Origin: JAGGYK01 sp034716155
GTDB taxonomy: Bacteria > Desulfobacterota > Desulfomonilia > UBA1062
Length of the DNA: 63,804 bases
NCBI GenBank assembly: GCA_034716155.1
Contig: JAYEFR010000095.1
Coordinates: forward strand, 1-63,804
Direction: 5' to 3'
Positions 1-8,875 of the stretch are shown one piece after another (position 1 is the first letter of the stretch; each line of letters begins with the position of its first letter). The translations under genes were made by a program, and so were the position numbers. Below the pieces are notes generated by a model, which saw only the letters and a program-made list of their open reading frames with translations, searched no databases and was not told where the DNA came from.

Positions 1-389
1 TATCCGATCGCGTCCTTTACCTCTTTAAGCCCATAGAAGGCAGGGAAGACCAGTATCTTGACTATAAGCAGAGACAAAGGGCCGGGAAATTCCGAATTCT
101 CAATCACATAAAACATTTCAGTGAGTTCATTTTCGTCCATAGAGGTCATTGCAGTTAGCTCTCTTAAGTATAGCAGGGGCCATACATAATTAAGGATGCG
201 CACTCCAAGCCTTAGCCCCAAACGAGTCAGGGGAGGCATCCTTGATAGCATATAATCTGTTTTGGGCAGCCACTTGTCTTCCAGGTCAGCTGCTCCAAGG
301 GTAAAATTTTCGCCACCTCTTGGGATCACGCCTCTTCCCATGGCTGCGATTATTCCGGCTTCGGTATTACTTAGTGCTTTGTAGGCCAT
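1..389 (-). CDS. Hypothetical protein, C-terminus beyond window
   Basis: This is an open frame from ATG at 389 that runs off the left edge after about 129 codons, so the C-terminus is missing. An AGGG-type ribosome site lies just upstream of the start. The opening residues (LSNTEAGIIAAMGRGVIPRG) resemble the start of gluconate 2-dehydrogenase subunit 3-type proteins, which often accompany GMC oxidoreductases. The middle is hydrophobic and basic (LGLRLGVRILNYVWPLL). I see no catalytic motif and do not assign a function. It points away from the aminotransferase gene only by spacing; both are on the - strand with about 190 bp between them. Confidence 0.55.
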   Translation of the reverse strand, partial: MAYKALSNTEAGIIAAMGRGVIPRGGENFTLGAADLEDKWLPKTDYMLSRMPPLTRLGLRLGVRILNYVWPLLYLRELTAMTSMDENELTEMFYVIENSEFPGPLSLLIVKILVFPAFYGLKEVKDAIG

Positions 390-582
390 ATAAACCCTCC
401 ATAAGATTTATAGATTTACAAATGATAAAATAGTGTTGCTGTGCAATACACTTTATCTAATAAAAACCTAGTTTATTCGCAAAACCAAGTCAATCAGTTT
501 TTAGTCATAGATCCCAGATATATCCTTAAATAAAGCAGGCTCCCTTCTATCCTGGGGGAGAGAGTGAATGTTATGGAGGTGA

Positions 583-1488
583 TTATTTTATCGAAGTGAG
601 CCACTTGTCATATTTTTTGATCTTACCGCTATACACATCTTCCATCTTGTCCATAATGGCCCTGGTGATGGGCCCCGGGCAGGGACTTCCCAATGTTTTG
701 CCCTCAATGGATGTGATGGGTTGTATCTTGACAAGGCTCCCGGAATAGAAGGCCTCATCATATGATGTTAATGTCTCCGGGCTTATATTGGTCTCTTTGA
801 TAGGGTATTCCATATCTTTTATGACCTCTATCGCCACCTTTCTCGTGATACCAGGCAATGCATTTCTTAAGGAGGGTGTCTCTATTTTGCCATCCTTAAT
901 GAAAAAGATATTAGAGGTCGCCCCTTCAGCGACATAGCCTGAAGTGTCCAGTATAATTACATCTTCGTATCCTTTTTTAATGATTTCTGCCTTTGCTAGG
1001 AATGCATTGGTGTAATTACCAGCAACCTTTGCATGGACAGGAATGGTTTCAGGGTGCAGTTTTCTAAATGTAGATATTCCAGCAGAGACGGGGGCTGATA
1101 TATCCTCCTGTTTTACACCAAAGAGGCCAAAGTCTGCGCAAAAGACAGCAATGTCAATCCGGGGATTCGCGGGGAAAACGCTGAACTCTATTAAGGGGTA
1201 ATAGGCAAAGAATTTTGCAGCGCCGTAAGCCATGTTGTTTTTCCTGGCTGTCTCTATGAGGGCAGAAACAAGTTCGTCTTTTGTTATAGGTAGATCCATA
1301 AAGACCAATTTGGCAGTATTGAAAAATCGATTGATGTGATCATCAAGGCCGAAAAGGGCCGGTCCTTTCTGCGTAGATACGATGTCTAAAACCTCGAATA
1401 TTGCCGAACCCCTGCCAAAGCTGTGAGATAATATTGAGACTTCCGCCTTATCCCAATCTACAAATTCACCATTCATCCATACCTTCAT
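583..1488 (-). CDS. Class IV PLP aminotransferase, IlvE-like paralogue
   Basis: A 301-residue fold-type IV aminotransferase, the family of branched-chain aminotransferases, D-amino acid transaminase and aminodeoxychorismate lyase. The PLP lysine is K154 in HAKVAGNY. The phosphate and cofactor region GYVAEGATSNIFF and the late LPGITR motif are present. It is clearly diverged from the second copy at 29664: the IlvE signature ALHYGxxxFEGIR is replaced by SHSFGRGSAIFEVLD, so substrate preference may differ. The start is preceded by AGGAGG with good spacing. It stands alone on the - strand, divergent from the yceD-rpmF-fab run. Family assignment is secure; the exact substrate is not. Confidence 0.85.
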   Translation of the reverse strand: MKVWMNGEFVDWDKAEVSILSHSFGRGSAIFEVLDIVSTQKGPALFGLDDHINRFFNTAKLVFMDLPITKDELVSALIETARKNNMAYGAAKFFAYYPLIEFSVFPANPRIDIAVFCADFGLFGVKQEDISAPVSAGISTFRKLHPETIPVHAKVAGNYTNAFLAKAEIIKKGYEDVIILDTSGYVAEGATSNIFFIKDGKIETPSLRNALPGITRKVAIEVIKDMEYPIKETNISPETLTSYDEAFYSGSLVKIQPITSIEGKTLGSPCPGPITRAIMDKMEDVYSGKIKKYDKWLTSIK

Positions 1489-1616
1489 CTTACCTCCTTT
1501 AGATTTTACCTAGAATAACTTGCTTAAGGGCTCTGTTTTTCTATGCAACTTTTCTTGCAATGTCAACTTTATAACCTGCGTCATGCGAGAAAGGATTCAG
1601 GCCTGTCTTGTCTCCC

Positions 1617-1645
1617 TTGACAAAGTTGGTATGATGCAATAGTAG
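1617..1645 (+). promoter_or_regulatory. Sigma-70-type promoter of the yceD-fab run
   Basis: TTGACA at 1617-1622 and TAGTAG at 1640-1645 are separated by 17 bp, ending about 20 bp before the yceD ATG. The resulting leader would be very short, and no Shine-Dalgarno motif is seen before yceD, so this gene may be read from a nearly leaderless message. Confidence 0.5.
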
Positions 1646-1664
1646 GGTACTCACGCCAAACATT

Positions 1665-2201
1665 ATGAAAAAGATAGAAGACATAAAAATAGATGTAGAT
1701 ACAATAGGGGTATCTGGCATAGAAGAGGATTTATGTATAGAGCCTGCAGCCTTTGAGGAGGTTCTTAAGGATGAAGATGTGCATATAACCAGGCCGTTGC
1801 AGATACATTATGAGATAACAGAGAATAATGAAAACATATATGCAACCGTCCATATCCATGGCCGGATTGACACATGTTGTTCTAGATGTTTATCTCCTAT
1901 GGTCTATCCTGTAGATTTAACCCTGGATACCCAATATGTTCCGGCAGAGGATGATATGCCGGATGACCTTGAGGCTGAAAGAGAAGGCCCGGGGTTTGGT
2001 TATTATAGAAATGTCATAATGCTGGGGGAATATATCGTATCTGAAATTATTGTGTCATTACCTGTTTATTATGTATGTGATAGCAGATGTAAAGGGCTTT
2101 GCCCAATATGCGGGGCCAATCTTAATAAAAACTCCTGTATGTGCAAAAGGCCTATAGACTCAAGATTCAGTATATTAAAACAATTGAAGCAACACGGTTA
2201 G
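1665..2201 (+). CDS. yceD: YceD/DUF177 family protein
   Basis: A 178-residue DUF177 protein. In bacteria and plastids this family affects 23S rRNA accumulation, and its gene almost always precedes rpmF, as here (14 bp gap). Two cysteine clusters are visible: C71, C72 and C75 (CCSRC), then C138, C142, C146, C149, C158 and C160, so the C-terminal half probably binds zinc. The C-terminal motif CKGLCPICGANLN is a family hallmark. First gene of a long + strand run, with a TTGACA promoter immediately upstream. No SD sequence is evident before the ATG. Confidence 0.9.
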   Translation: MKKIEDIKIDVDTIGVSGIEEDLCIEPAAFEEVLKDEDVHITRPLQIHYEITENNENIYATVHIHGRIDTCCSRCLSPMVYPVDLTLDTQYVPAEDDMPDDLEAEREGPGFGYYRNVIMLGEYIVSEIIVSLPVYYVCDSRCKGLCPICGANLNKNSCMCKRPIDSRFSILKQLKQHG

Positions 2202-2215
2202 GAGGTTATTAATAT

Positions 2216-2398
2216 ATGGCTGTACCAAAAAGAAGACATTCCAAAGCAAGAAGAGATACACGCAGGGCACATGACGCAATCAAGATGCAAAGCATTTCAT
2301 TTTGCCCAAACTGTAAGGAGCCAAAGCTTCCTCACAGAATATGCCCGAATTGTGGTTATTATAATGGCAGAGAGGTCATTAAACTCTCGGAAGAATAA
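2216..2398 (+). CDS. rpmF: 50S ribosomal protein L32
   Basis: A 60-residue L32 protein of the large ribosomal subunit. The N-terminus MAVPKRRHSKARRDTRR is the typical arginine-rich rRNA-binding start. Four cysteines in CPNC and CPNC (residues about 30-46) form a zinc ribbon, so this is the C+ type. AGGAGG lies upstream. It sits between yceD and fabD; in most genomes plsX and fabH come next, but here fabD follows after 3 bp. Confidence 0.97.
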   Translation: MAVPKRRHSKARRDTRRAHDAIKMQSISFCPNCKEPKLPHRICPNCGYYNGREVIKLSEE

Positions 2399-2401
2399 GT
2401 T

Positions 2402-3244
2402 ATGTCCTACTGTCTTATGTTTCCAGGACAGGGTACACAATTCCCGGGGATGGCCCAAGGGCTTGATTTTAATGGTGTAGTGGATCCAAGGCTTTTAGCC
2501 CTTATGATGGATGGGCCGGAAGATGAGTTGAATCGGATGACAAACGCACCGCTGGCTGTCCTGGCTGCAAGTATAGCCCTGTGGAAGACATCAAATTTAT
2601 CGTCACCTGATATTGTCATGGGCCATAGCCTTGGCGAATACACAGCGCTTGTGGTATCAGGCGCTTTATCCCTAAAGGATGCAATCTCGCTTGTGGGGAA
2701 AAGGGCATCATTTATGGAAGAGGCCCAACCAGGGCATGTTACAGGGATGGCAGCCGTTATTGGGCTGTCTTTAGAGAAAGTTGAAGAGGCCATCTCGAAT
2801 GTGGATGATGTGTGGGTGGCCAATATAAATGGTGGAGGGCAGGTGGTTATTTCCGGCAAGCTTTCTTCTATTGACAAGGTGGTTCCCAAATTAAAGACCT
2901 TGGGTGCCAGACGTGTTATAAAACTCAAGGTGAGTGTGGCATCCCATTGTCCCCTTATGAAGACAGCTGCGCCCAAGCTCATGAATCGCCTCAAGTCTAC
3001 AGATATAAAGAAGCCCGGATGCCCTGTGATCTTTAATGCCACAGCAAGACCTGAGTCTGATCCTGGAAAGATAAAAGAAATCCTCGGCTTGCAGTTGGTG
3101 GAACCTGTAAGGTGGGAGGACTGTGTTGAGAAGGCCATCTCTATGGGAGTGGATGAATTTATAGAGATCGGCCCAAAATCCGTACTTGCACCCCTGGTAA
3201 AAAGGATTGCAAAGGGTGTTTCAGTAGAGGCAAAGACCTTATGA
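2402..3244 (+). CDS. fabD: Malonyl-CoA:ACP transacylase
   Basis: A 280-residue FabD, which moves malonyl groups from CoA to acyl carrier protein for fatty acid synthesis. PGQGTQ near residue 8, nucleophile S76 in GHSLGEY, R101 and catalytic H182 in ASHCPLM are all present. It is about 25-30 residues shorter than usual (about 305-310), with the segment after GMAQ compressed and the normal TQPA motif read as TNAPLA. It directly follows rpmF, without plsX or fabH, and overlaps fabG by 4 bp (ATGA), implying coupled translation. The active site is complete, so it should be functional. Confidence 0.9.
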   Translation: MSYCLMFPGQGTQFPGMAQGLDFNGVVDPRLLALMMDGPEDELNRMTNAPLAVLAASIALWKTSNLSSPDIVMGHSLGEYTALVVSGALSLKDAISLVGKRASFMEEAQPGHVTGMAAVIGLSLEKVEEAISNVDDVWVANINGGGQVVISGKLSSIDKVVPKLKTLGARRVIKLKVSVASHCPLMKTAAPKLMNRLKSTDIKKPGCPVIFNATARPESDPGKIKEILGLQLVEPVRWEDCVEKAISMGVDEFIEIGPKSVLAPLVKRIAKGVSVEAKTL

Positions 3245-3981
3245 AGATAGATCTTAGCGGGCAGGTAGCGGTTATTACAGGTGCAAGCCGTGGTATAGGG
3301 GCTGCAATCGCAAGGTTGCTTGGTTCATGCGGTGCCCATGTGGTGATAAATTATAAAACAAATGAGTCTATGGCTACCATGGTTATGGAGATGGTAAAGG
3401 CATCAGGCGGCAGTGCCGAGGTAGCAGGATTTGATGTAACTGATGAGGAGGAGGTTAAGGCATCGATCAAATCTATAGTAGGTCATCACGGGAAAATCGA
3501 TATCCTGGTAAACAACGCCGGCATTTCAAAGGATGGGCTGATATTGCGTGTTAAGCCTTCTGATTGGGATGATATAATAAATACCTCCTTAAAGGGTGCA
3601 TTTTTATGTACTTCCAATGTAGCACGTTATATGATAAGGGCAAAACACGGGAGGGTTATAAACGTATCCTCGGTTGTAGGGCTTGGAGGTAATGCAGGCC
3701 AAAGTGTTTATGCATCCGCAAAGGCAGGGCTGGTTGGTCTCACAAAGAGCATTGCAAAGGAACTGGGGCCAAGGGGGATACTGGTAAATGCAGTTGCCCC
3801 TGGATTTATAGATACAGATATGACAAAAGAGGTAGATCATAAAAGCGTCCTTAGTATGATCCCACTGGGCAGGGTGGGTGTCCCTGATGATGTTGCAGGT
3901 GTGGTTTTGTTTTTGTGCTCAAAGATCGGGTCATACATCACAGGGCAGGTTGTCGTAGTCGATGGGGGCCTGTATACTTAA
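3241..3981 (+). CDS. fabG: 3-oxoacyl-ACP reductase
   Basis: A 246-residue short-chain dehydrogenase that reduces 3-oxoacyl-ACP with NADPH. The Rossmann motif GASRGIG is at residues 14-20, NNAG near 91, and the S-Y-K catalytic set lies in NVSS and YASAK (about residues 141-158). The start overlaps the fabD stop (ATGA), and acpP follows after 26 bp. The context of fabD, acpP and fabF makes fatty acid elongation the likely role rather than another SDR function. Confidence 0.94.
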   Translation: MKIDLSGQVAVITGASRGIGAAIARLLGSCGAHVVINYKTNESMATMVMEMVKASGGSAEVAGFDVTDEEEVKASIKSIVGHHGKIDILVNNAGISKDGLILRVKPSDWDDIINTSLKGAFLCTSNVARYMIRAKHGRVINVSSVVGLGGNAGQSVYASAKAGLVGLTKSIAKELGPRGILVNAVAPGFIDTDMTKEVDHKSVLSMIPLGRVGVPDDVAGVVLFLCSKIGSYITGQVVVVDGGLYT

Positions 3982-4007
3982 AAATATGATTTAAGGAGGA
4001 TTTATAG

Positions 4008-4241
4008 ATGGCGTCAGTAGAAGAGCGTATTATCGAGCTTATTGCAGAACAGTTGGATAGAGACAAATCAGAGATTTCACCAGAGATGTCTTTTATAGAT
4101 GATTTAGGCGCTGATTCTCTAGATTTGGTAGAGCTTATTATGACAATAGAAGAAGAATATAACATCGAGATTCCGGATGATGATGCGGAGAAGCTCACAT
4201 ATATAAAAGATGCTATAGAATATATAAAAGGTAAGATATAA
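4008..4241 (+). CDS. acpP: Acyl carrier protein
   Basis: A 77-residue acidic carrier protein. The phosphopantetheine serine is S37 in GADSLDLVEL, and the following helix (MTIEEEYNIEIPDDDAEKL) is the standard recognition helix for FAS enzymes. AAGGAGG precedes the ATG. It lies between fabG and fabF as in most bacteria, so it is the primary fatty acid synthesis ACP. Confidence 0.97.
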   Translation: MASVEERIIELIAEQLDRDKSEISPEMSFIDDLGADSLDLVELIMTIEEEYNIEIPDDDAEKLTYIKDAIEYIKGKI

Positions 4242-4249
4242 TTCATTAA

Positions 4250-5476
4250 ATGGACAGTGTTGTTATCACAGGTATAGGGGTGGTCTCTCCCTTAGGCAGT
4301 GATATATCATCGGTTTGGGAAAATCTGATTCAGGGTGTCTCTGGAATAGAGCGTATAGATGAATTTAATGGGCTACCTGTATCAATCGGAGGGAAAGCAA
4401 GGGGGTTCGATCCTACCAAATACTTAAGCTCAAGGGATATAAGGCACTTAGACAGGTTTTCCCAGATGGCCTTGATCGCTGGGATGGACGCTATTGATGA
4501 TGCCGGTATAGATAAAGGTATATATCAAGAAGACAAAATCGGGGTCTTGATCGGCTCTGGTATAGGTGGGTTGTCTACATTAGAGACCCAGATATCTTTA
4601 TTCAATAGCCGGGGACCTAGGAGGGTCTCCCCCTTGACAGTGCCAATGTGTATCATAAATATGGCATCCGGGGAGATAGCCCGGAGGATTGATGCAAAGG
4701 GTCCGGGCATGGGCCTTGCTACAGCCTGTGCATCGGGTGGGCATTCTATTGCGCTGGCGCTCAGGCTCATACAATCCGGGGATGCAGACTGTATGATCAC
4801 AGGTGGAGTGGAGGCATGCCTTACTCCATTTGCGGCGTCTGCGTTTGCATCTATGAGGGCACTGTCAACCAGAAATGATGAGCCTAAGAGAGCCTCATGC
4901 CCATTTGATTGCAGAAGGGATGGCTTTGTTTTATCAGAAGGTGGGGCAGTCCTTATCCTTGAGAGGGAATCAATGGCAAAGGCCAGGGGTGCACACATAA
5001 CGGCAACTATTCTTGGGGCGGGAATGAGTCAGGATGCATATCATATGGTAGCACCGGACCCCGAAGGTAAAGGTGCTGCAATTGCCATGGGGCAAGCGAT
5101 TAAAGATGCGGGTATTTCCCCTGAACAGATAAACTATATAAATGCCCACGGCACATCCACCGAGCTTAATGACAAGGTGGAGACCCTGGCAATAAAAAAG
5201 GTCTTTGGCGGGTATGCACATAGGTTGCATGTAAGTTCTACAAAATCCATGACAGGCCACCTTATAGGGGGTGCAGCTTCTTTAGAGACAGCTATATGTA
5301 TTATGGCCTTAAATAATGGGATTATCCCACCCACCATAAATCTGGACAACCCTGATCCGGCATGTGACCTGGATTATACACCCAAAAAGGCCATACATTC
5401 AGACATCACATACTGTTTGAACAATTCATTCGGATTTGGGGGACAGAATGTGTCTCTAGTAATAGGAAAGGGCTAA
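4250..5476 (+). CDS. fabF: 3-oxoacyl-ACP synthase II
   Basis: A 408-residue condensing enzyme that elongates acyl-ACP with malonyl-ACP. The Cys-His-His triad is intact: C160 in ATACASGG, H300 in NAHGTST and H337 in SMTGHLIGG. Length and motifs are normal for FabF. It closes the fab block 8 bp after acpP, and rpiB follows after 3 bp. Because fabH is missing from the cluster, chain initiation must rely on a gene outside the window or on FabF itself. Confidence 0.95.
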   Translation: MDSVVITGIGVVSPLGSDISSVWENLIQGVSGIERIDEFNGLPVSIGGKARGFDPTKYLSSRDIRHLDRFSQMALIAGMDAIDDAGIDKGIYQEDKIGVLIGSGIGGLSTLETQISLFNSRGPRRVSPLTVPMCIINMASGEIARRIDAKGPGMGLATACASGGHSIALALRLIQSGDADCMITGGVEACLTPFAASAFASMRALSTRNDEPKRASCPFDCRRDGFVLSEGGAVLILERESMAKARGAHITATILGAGMSQDAYHMVAPDPEGKGAAIAMGQAIKDAGISPEQINYINAHGTSTELNDKVETLAIKKVFGGYAHRLHVSSTKSMTGHLIGGAASLETAICIMALNNGIIPPTINLDNPDPACDLDYTPKKAIHSDITYCLNNSFGFGGQNVSLVIGKG

Positions 5477-5479
5477 CGC

Positions 5480-5923
5480 ATGAAGATAGGTATTGCATGT
5501 GATCATGGGGGGTTTACACTTAAACGGTTTATAAAGGAGGCCCTTGAAGATAAGGGGTGCGAGGTTGTAGACCTTGGTACAAACTCGTATTCTTCTGTGG
5601 ATTACCCTGATTTTGCTCTAAAGGGCTTGGCGATGCTGGTCAGTGGCGAATGCGACAGGATTATACTTATGTGTGGGACAGGTATAGGTATGTCCATATG
5701 TGCGAACAGGATACCTGGTGTGAGAGGCACCTTATGTTCGGATCCTTATACCGCTAAAATGAGCAGGCTTCACAATGATTCGAATTGTCTTATTTTAGGA
5801 GGCAGGGTTATAGGCCCGGGCATTGCGGGCGAGATTGTGGACGTATGGCTTGCTACCCCATTTGAGGGTGGTCGCCATAAAAGACGGTTGGAAAAGATAG
5901 AGTCAATACCAAGTAAAATTTAG
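5480..5923 (+). CDS. rpiB: Ribose 5-phosphate isomerase B
   Basis: A 147-residue RpiB, which interconverts ribose 5-phosphate and ribulose 5-phosphate. D8-H9 (CDHGG), catalytic C65 in LMCGTGIGMS and H98 in SRLHNDSNC match the family's catalytic pair exactly. It sits between fabF and glyA with very short gaps, a common linkage (rpiB-glyA-nrdR-rib) in this type of organism, where it supplies ribose and ribulose phosphate for nucleotide and riboflavin synthesis. Confidence 0.94.
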   Translation: MKIGIACDHGGFTLKRFIKEALEDKGCEVVDLGTNSYSSVDYPDFALKGLAMLVSGECDRIILMCGTGIGMSICANRIPGVRGTLCSDPYTAKMSRLHNDSNCLILGGRVIGPGIAGEIVDVWLATPFEGGRHKRRLEKIESIPSKI

Positions 5924-5939
5924 GGGGCTAATTTAAGGG

Positions 5940-7181
5940 ATGAAACACCTGAAAGAGAGCGATAAAGAAGTATATTCAGCGATAATGGAAGAGCTTACAA
6001 GGCAGAGGAATAAACTGGAGTTAATTGCATCAGAAAATATCGTGAGTCAGGCAGTGCTTGAAGCCCAGGGTTGCGTTATGACCAATAAGTATGCAGAAGG
6101 CTATCCCGCCAAAAGATATTATGGTGGATGCGAGTATGTGGATAAGGCTGAACAACTGGCAATTGAGCGGGCAAAGACCCTTTTTGGTGCAGAGCATGCA
6201 AATGTACAGCCTCACTCAGGCTCCCAGGCAAATATGGCTGTGTATTTTACCATACTTACCCCAGGTGATACATATCTGGGCATGAATCTCTCTCATGGGG
6301 GGCATCTTTCCATGGGTTCCCCGGTAAACTTTTCAGGTAAGATATATAATGTGATCCCTTATGGGGTAAGGCAAGATAATCACAGGATAGATTATGATCA
6401 GGTAAGAGATCTTGCAAAGAAGCACAGACCTAAACTTATAATCGCAGGTACGAGTGCTTATCCAAGGATTATAGACTATAAACTCTTTCGTGAGATAGCA
6501 GATGAAGTGGATGCATATTTTATGGCGGATATGGCTCATATAGCAGGCCTTATAGCAGTTGGCCTTCATCCAAGCCCTGTCCCTTATGCAGATTTTGTAA
6601 CCACCACCACTCATAAAACCCTTCGTGGGCCAAGGGGGGGGATGATCCTCTGCAAGGAGGAATTTGCAAAGAAATTAAATTCCAGTGTCTTTCCAGGTAT
6701 GCAGGGTGGGCCCTTAATGCATGTGATAGCTGCCAAGGCAGTGGCCCTGAAAGAGGCAATGAGTGATGAATTCAAGGTCTATCAGGGGCAAATTTTGAAA
6801 AATGCTCAAGCAATGGCAGATGAGCTAATGAGGCTTGGGTTTACATTAATATCAGGGGGTACAGATACCCATCTCTTCCTCGTGGATTTGAATAACAAGG
6901 GCATTACAGGTAAGGATGCTGAAGAATTTCTTGATAGCGCATGGATAACAGCGAATAAAAATACCATACCATTTGAGACCAGGAGCCCGTTTGTTACATC
7001 CGGTATCCGCATAGGCACCCCTGCGGTAACAACAAGGGGAATGAAAGAACAAGAGATGGCGGAGATAGCATCTTTGATAGCCCGGGTAATTGATTCAAAG
7101 GGAGATAGGGGTGTAATAGATGCAGTAAGAAAAGAGGTGGAAGACCTCACAGATAGATTTCCTATCTATCAAGGAATCTAA
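5940..7181 (+). CDS. glyA: Serine hydroxymethyltransferase
   Basis: A 413-residue PLP enzyme converting serine plus tetrahydrofolate to glycine plus methylene-THF. The PLP lysine is K226 in TTTTHKTLRG. The HSGSQANMAVY motif, DMAHIAGL and the glycine-rich RGPRGG segment are all intact, and the length is normal. nrdR begins 3 bp downstream. One-carbon units made here feed purine, thymidylate and methionine synthesis. Confidence 0.96.
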   Translation: MKHLKESDKEVYSAIMEELTRQRNKLELIASENIVSQAVLEAQGCVMTNKYAEGYPAKRYYGGCEYVDKAEQLAIERAKTLFGAEHANVQPHSGSQANMAVYFTILTPGDTYLGMNLSHGGHLSMGSPVNFSGKIYNVIPYGVRQDNHRIDYDQVRDLAKKHRPKLIIAGTSAYPRIIDYKLFREIADEVDAYFMADMAHIAGLIAVGLHPSPVPYADFVTTTTHKTLRGPRGGMILCKEEFAKKLNSSVFPGMQGGPLMHVIAAKAVALKEAMSDEFKVYQGQILKNAQAMADELMRLGFTLISGGTDTHLFLVDLNNKGITGKDAEEFLDSAWITANKNTIPFETRSPFVTSGIRIGTPAVTTRGMKEQEMAEIASLIARVIDSKGDRGVIDAVRKEVEDLTDRFPIYQGI

Positions 7182-7184
7182 ACA

Positions 7185-7649
7185 ATGAAATGTCCCAGAT
7201 GTTCTGGGGTCGAAGATAAAGTAATCCAGTCCAGGGTAAGCAGTGGCGGTACATCCATCAGACGCAGGAGGGAATGTCTCCATTGCGGAAATCGTTTTAC
7301 CACATATGAGAGGATAGAGGAGTTTACCCCTGTGGTGATAAAGAAGGATGGGACAAGGCAGAAGTTTGTCCCTGAAAAGATTGTTGCGGGGGTTATGAAG
7401 GCGTGTGAGAAAAGGCCGGTGAGTATGGATGATATAGAGCAGGTACGGGATAGCATAATACAGGATATTCAAAGAAGCGGAGACAAGGAGGTGTCTTCTT
7501 CATACATCGGAGAGAAGGTAATGGATTTGCTTCACGGGCTTGACACGATCGCATATGTAAGGTTTGCATCCGTATATCGTGAGTTCAAGGATGTGGATGA
7601 GTTTATGGAAGAGGTTATGCGCTTGATCCAGCACAGGGAAAGTTCATGA
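7185..7649 (+). CDS. nrdR: Ribonucleotide reductase repressor NrdR
   Basis: A 154-residue NrdR. An N-terminal zinc ribbon uses C3, C6, C31 and C34 (MKCPRC and ECLHCG); an ATP-cone follows at about residues 49-139 (VVIKKDGTRQKF). NrdR senses ATP/dATP and represses nrd operons. Linkage to glyA and ribD is classic. The stop overlaps the ribD start by 4 bp. No NrdR box was noticed in the window; targets are presumably elsewhere. Confidence 0.95.
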   Translation: MKCPRCSGVEDKVIQSRVSSGGTSIRRRRECLHCGNRFTTYERIEEFTPVVIKKDGTRQKFVPEKIVAGVMKACEKRPVSMDDIEQVRDSIIQDIQRSGDKEVSSSYIGEKVMDLLHGLDTIAYVRFASVYREFKDVDEFMEEVMRLIQHRESS

Positions 7650-8707
7650 ATCAAGATAAGACCCTTATGAGACAGGCCATCGATCTAGCTAAAAAGGGGT
7701 TGGGGCGTACAGCACCAAATCCACCTGTAGGTGCGATGATTGTCAGGAACTCACAAGTCGTAGGGGAGGGGTTCCATCCCAAGGCGGGGCTCCCACATGC
7801 AGAAATATATGCATTGAGGCAAGCAGGCGAAAAAGCCAGGGGCGCCACAATGTATGTGACGCTGGAGCCGTGTTCCCACTTTGGGAAGACCCCTCCGTGC
7901 ACAGATGCCATAATCCGTGCGGGTATAAAAAAGGTAGTAATAGGGGCGATAGATCCCAATCCCATAGTGGCGGGCCAAGGCATAGAGAGCTTGAAATCTC
8001 ATGGTATAGAGGTGAAGCTTGGGGTGGCCTCACAAGAGGCCGTTGATTTGATAATGTGGTATGAGAAATGGATTAAGAAAAAGCAGCCATATGTGATACT
8101 GAAGGTGGCTATGACAATGGATGGAAGGATTGCCACCTCAAAAGGTGATTCCAAGTGGATAACATCAGAGAAATCCAGAGAAATGGTACATGGGTTAAGG
8201 GACAAGGTGGATGCAGTGCTTGTGGGTATTGGGACAGTCCTTACAGACGATCCCAGGCTTACATGCAGGATCTCAGGAGGCAGAAATCCATTAAGGATTA
8301 TAATAGATAAGGATTTTATAATACCTCAAGGGGCACGGTGTCTGGGGGAAAGGTGTTTGATATTTACATCCAAAGACCCTGGAATCAGGACTGATATCAT
8401 AAATACAAAGGTGGTTCAACTGCCACTTGATCCATCCGGGAGGTTGTCTTGGGATGGTATATTGGGTCATCTTGGGAAGCTTGGTTTGCATGCTGTAATG
8501 ATTGAGGGTGGTGGCAGGATAAATACTTCAGTTGTTGTTTCTGGCAAGGTTGACAAATTGATGGTATTTGTTGCCCCCAGGCTATTAGTAGGTGGAATTC
8601 CTGCGATGGATGGGGTCTCGCCTGATGCAATAAAGGACGCCATCCCTTTGAAGATTTATGATATGCAAAGATTGGATGATGACATCCTTATAGAGGCATT
8701 TATATGA
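7646..8707 (+). CDS. ribD: Riboflavin biosynthesis deaminase/reductase
   Basis: A 353-residue bifunctional RibD for the second and third steps of riboflavin synthesis. The N-terminal zinc deaminase has H51-A-E53 and the cysteines of PCSHFGKTPPC (C76, C85). The C-terminal NADPH reductase starts near residue 147 (LKVAMTMDGRIATS) with the usual DAVLVGIGT motif. The start overlaps nrdR by 4 bp. The TGA stop lies inside the left boundary (TTTATATGAAAA) of an intergenic repeat, so the element abuts the gene end exactly. Confidence 0.95.
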   Translation: MNQDKTLMRQAIDLAKKGLGRTAPNPPVGAMIVRNSQVVGEGFHPKAGLPHAEIYALRQAGEKARGATMYVTLEPCSHFGKTPPCTDAIIRAGIKKVVIGAIDPNPIVAGQGIESLKSHGIEVKLGVASQEAVDLIMWYEKWIKKKQPYVILKVAMTMDGRIATSKGDSKWITSEKSREMVHGLRDKVDAVLVGIGTVLTDDPRLTCRISGGRNPLRIIIDKDFIIPQGARCLGERCLIFTSKDPGIRTDIINTKVVQLPLDPSGRLSWDGILGHLGKLGLHAVMIEGGGRINTSVVVSGKVDKLMVFVAPRLLVGGIPAMDGVSPDAIKDAIPLKIYDMQRLDDDILIEAFI

Positions 8708-8867
8708 AAACAGGGGTCGGTTGTTTGTGGTATATTGGAAGGTGATAATCCTTTACAACGGACAACGAACTACTGACAAGTATATGTACAAAACTAAAAG
8801 ACCACTCATGGCTAGATATATTTTTATCCTTGGTCGTGAGAGCCCAGCAGGTATGAAGAGTTTATAG
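8701..8867. repeat. Composite intergenic repeat (A-E-A type)
   Basis: The boundary TTTATATGAAAA at 8701-8711 (reverse complement of TTTTCATATAAA) is followed by an E core at 8712-8782. E is a copy of the sequence at 15007-15105: GTGGTATATTGGAAGGTGAT, then CAACGGACAACGA and ACTACTGACA. A degenerate A palindrome in reverse orientation follows at 8821-8867 (CCTTGGTCGTGAGAGC). The element fills the ribD-ribE gap; its right end runs up to the ribE ribosome site. No FMN riboswitch is recognisable here. Confidence 0.7.
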
Positions 8868-8875
8868 GTGAATAG

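Noticed and set aside
2407..3138. Long - strand frame opposite fabD, and similar long antisense frames opposite glyA, ribD and fabF
   Set aside because: They mirror the codon pattern of real genes on the other strand and show no protein family features.
8708..8875. Possible FMN riboswitch before ribE
   Set aside because: None of the conserved RFN segments is present; the gap is filled by a repeat that also occurs after trkH.
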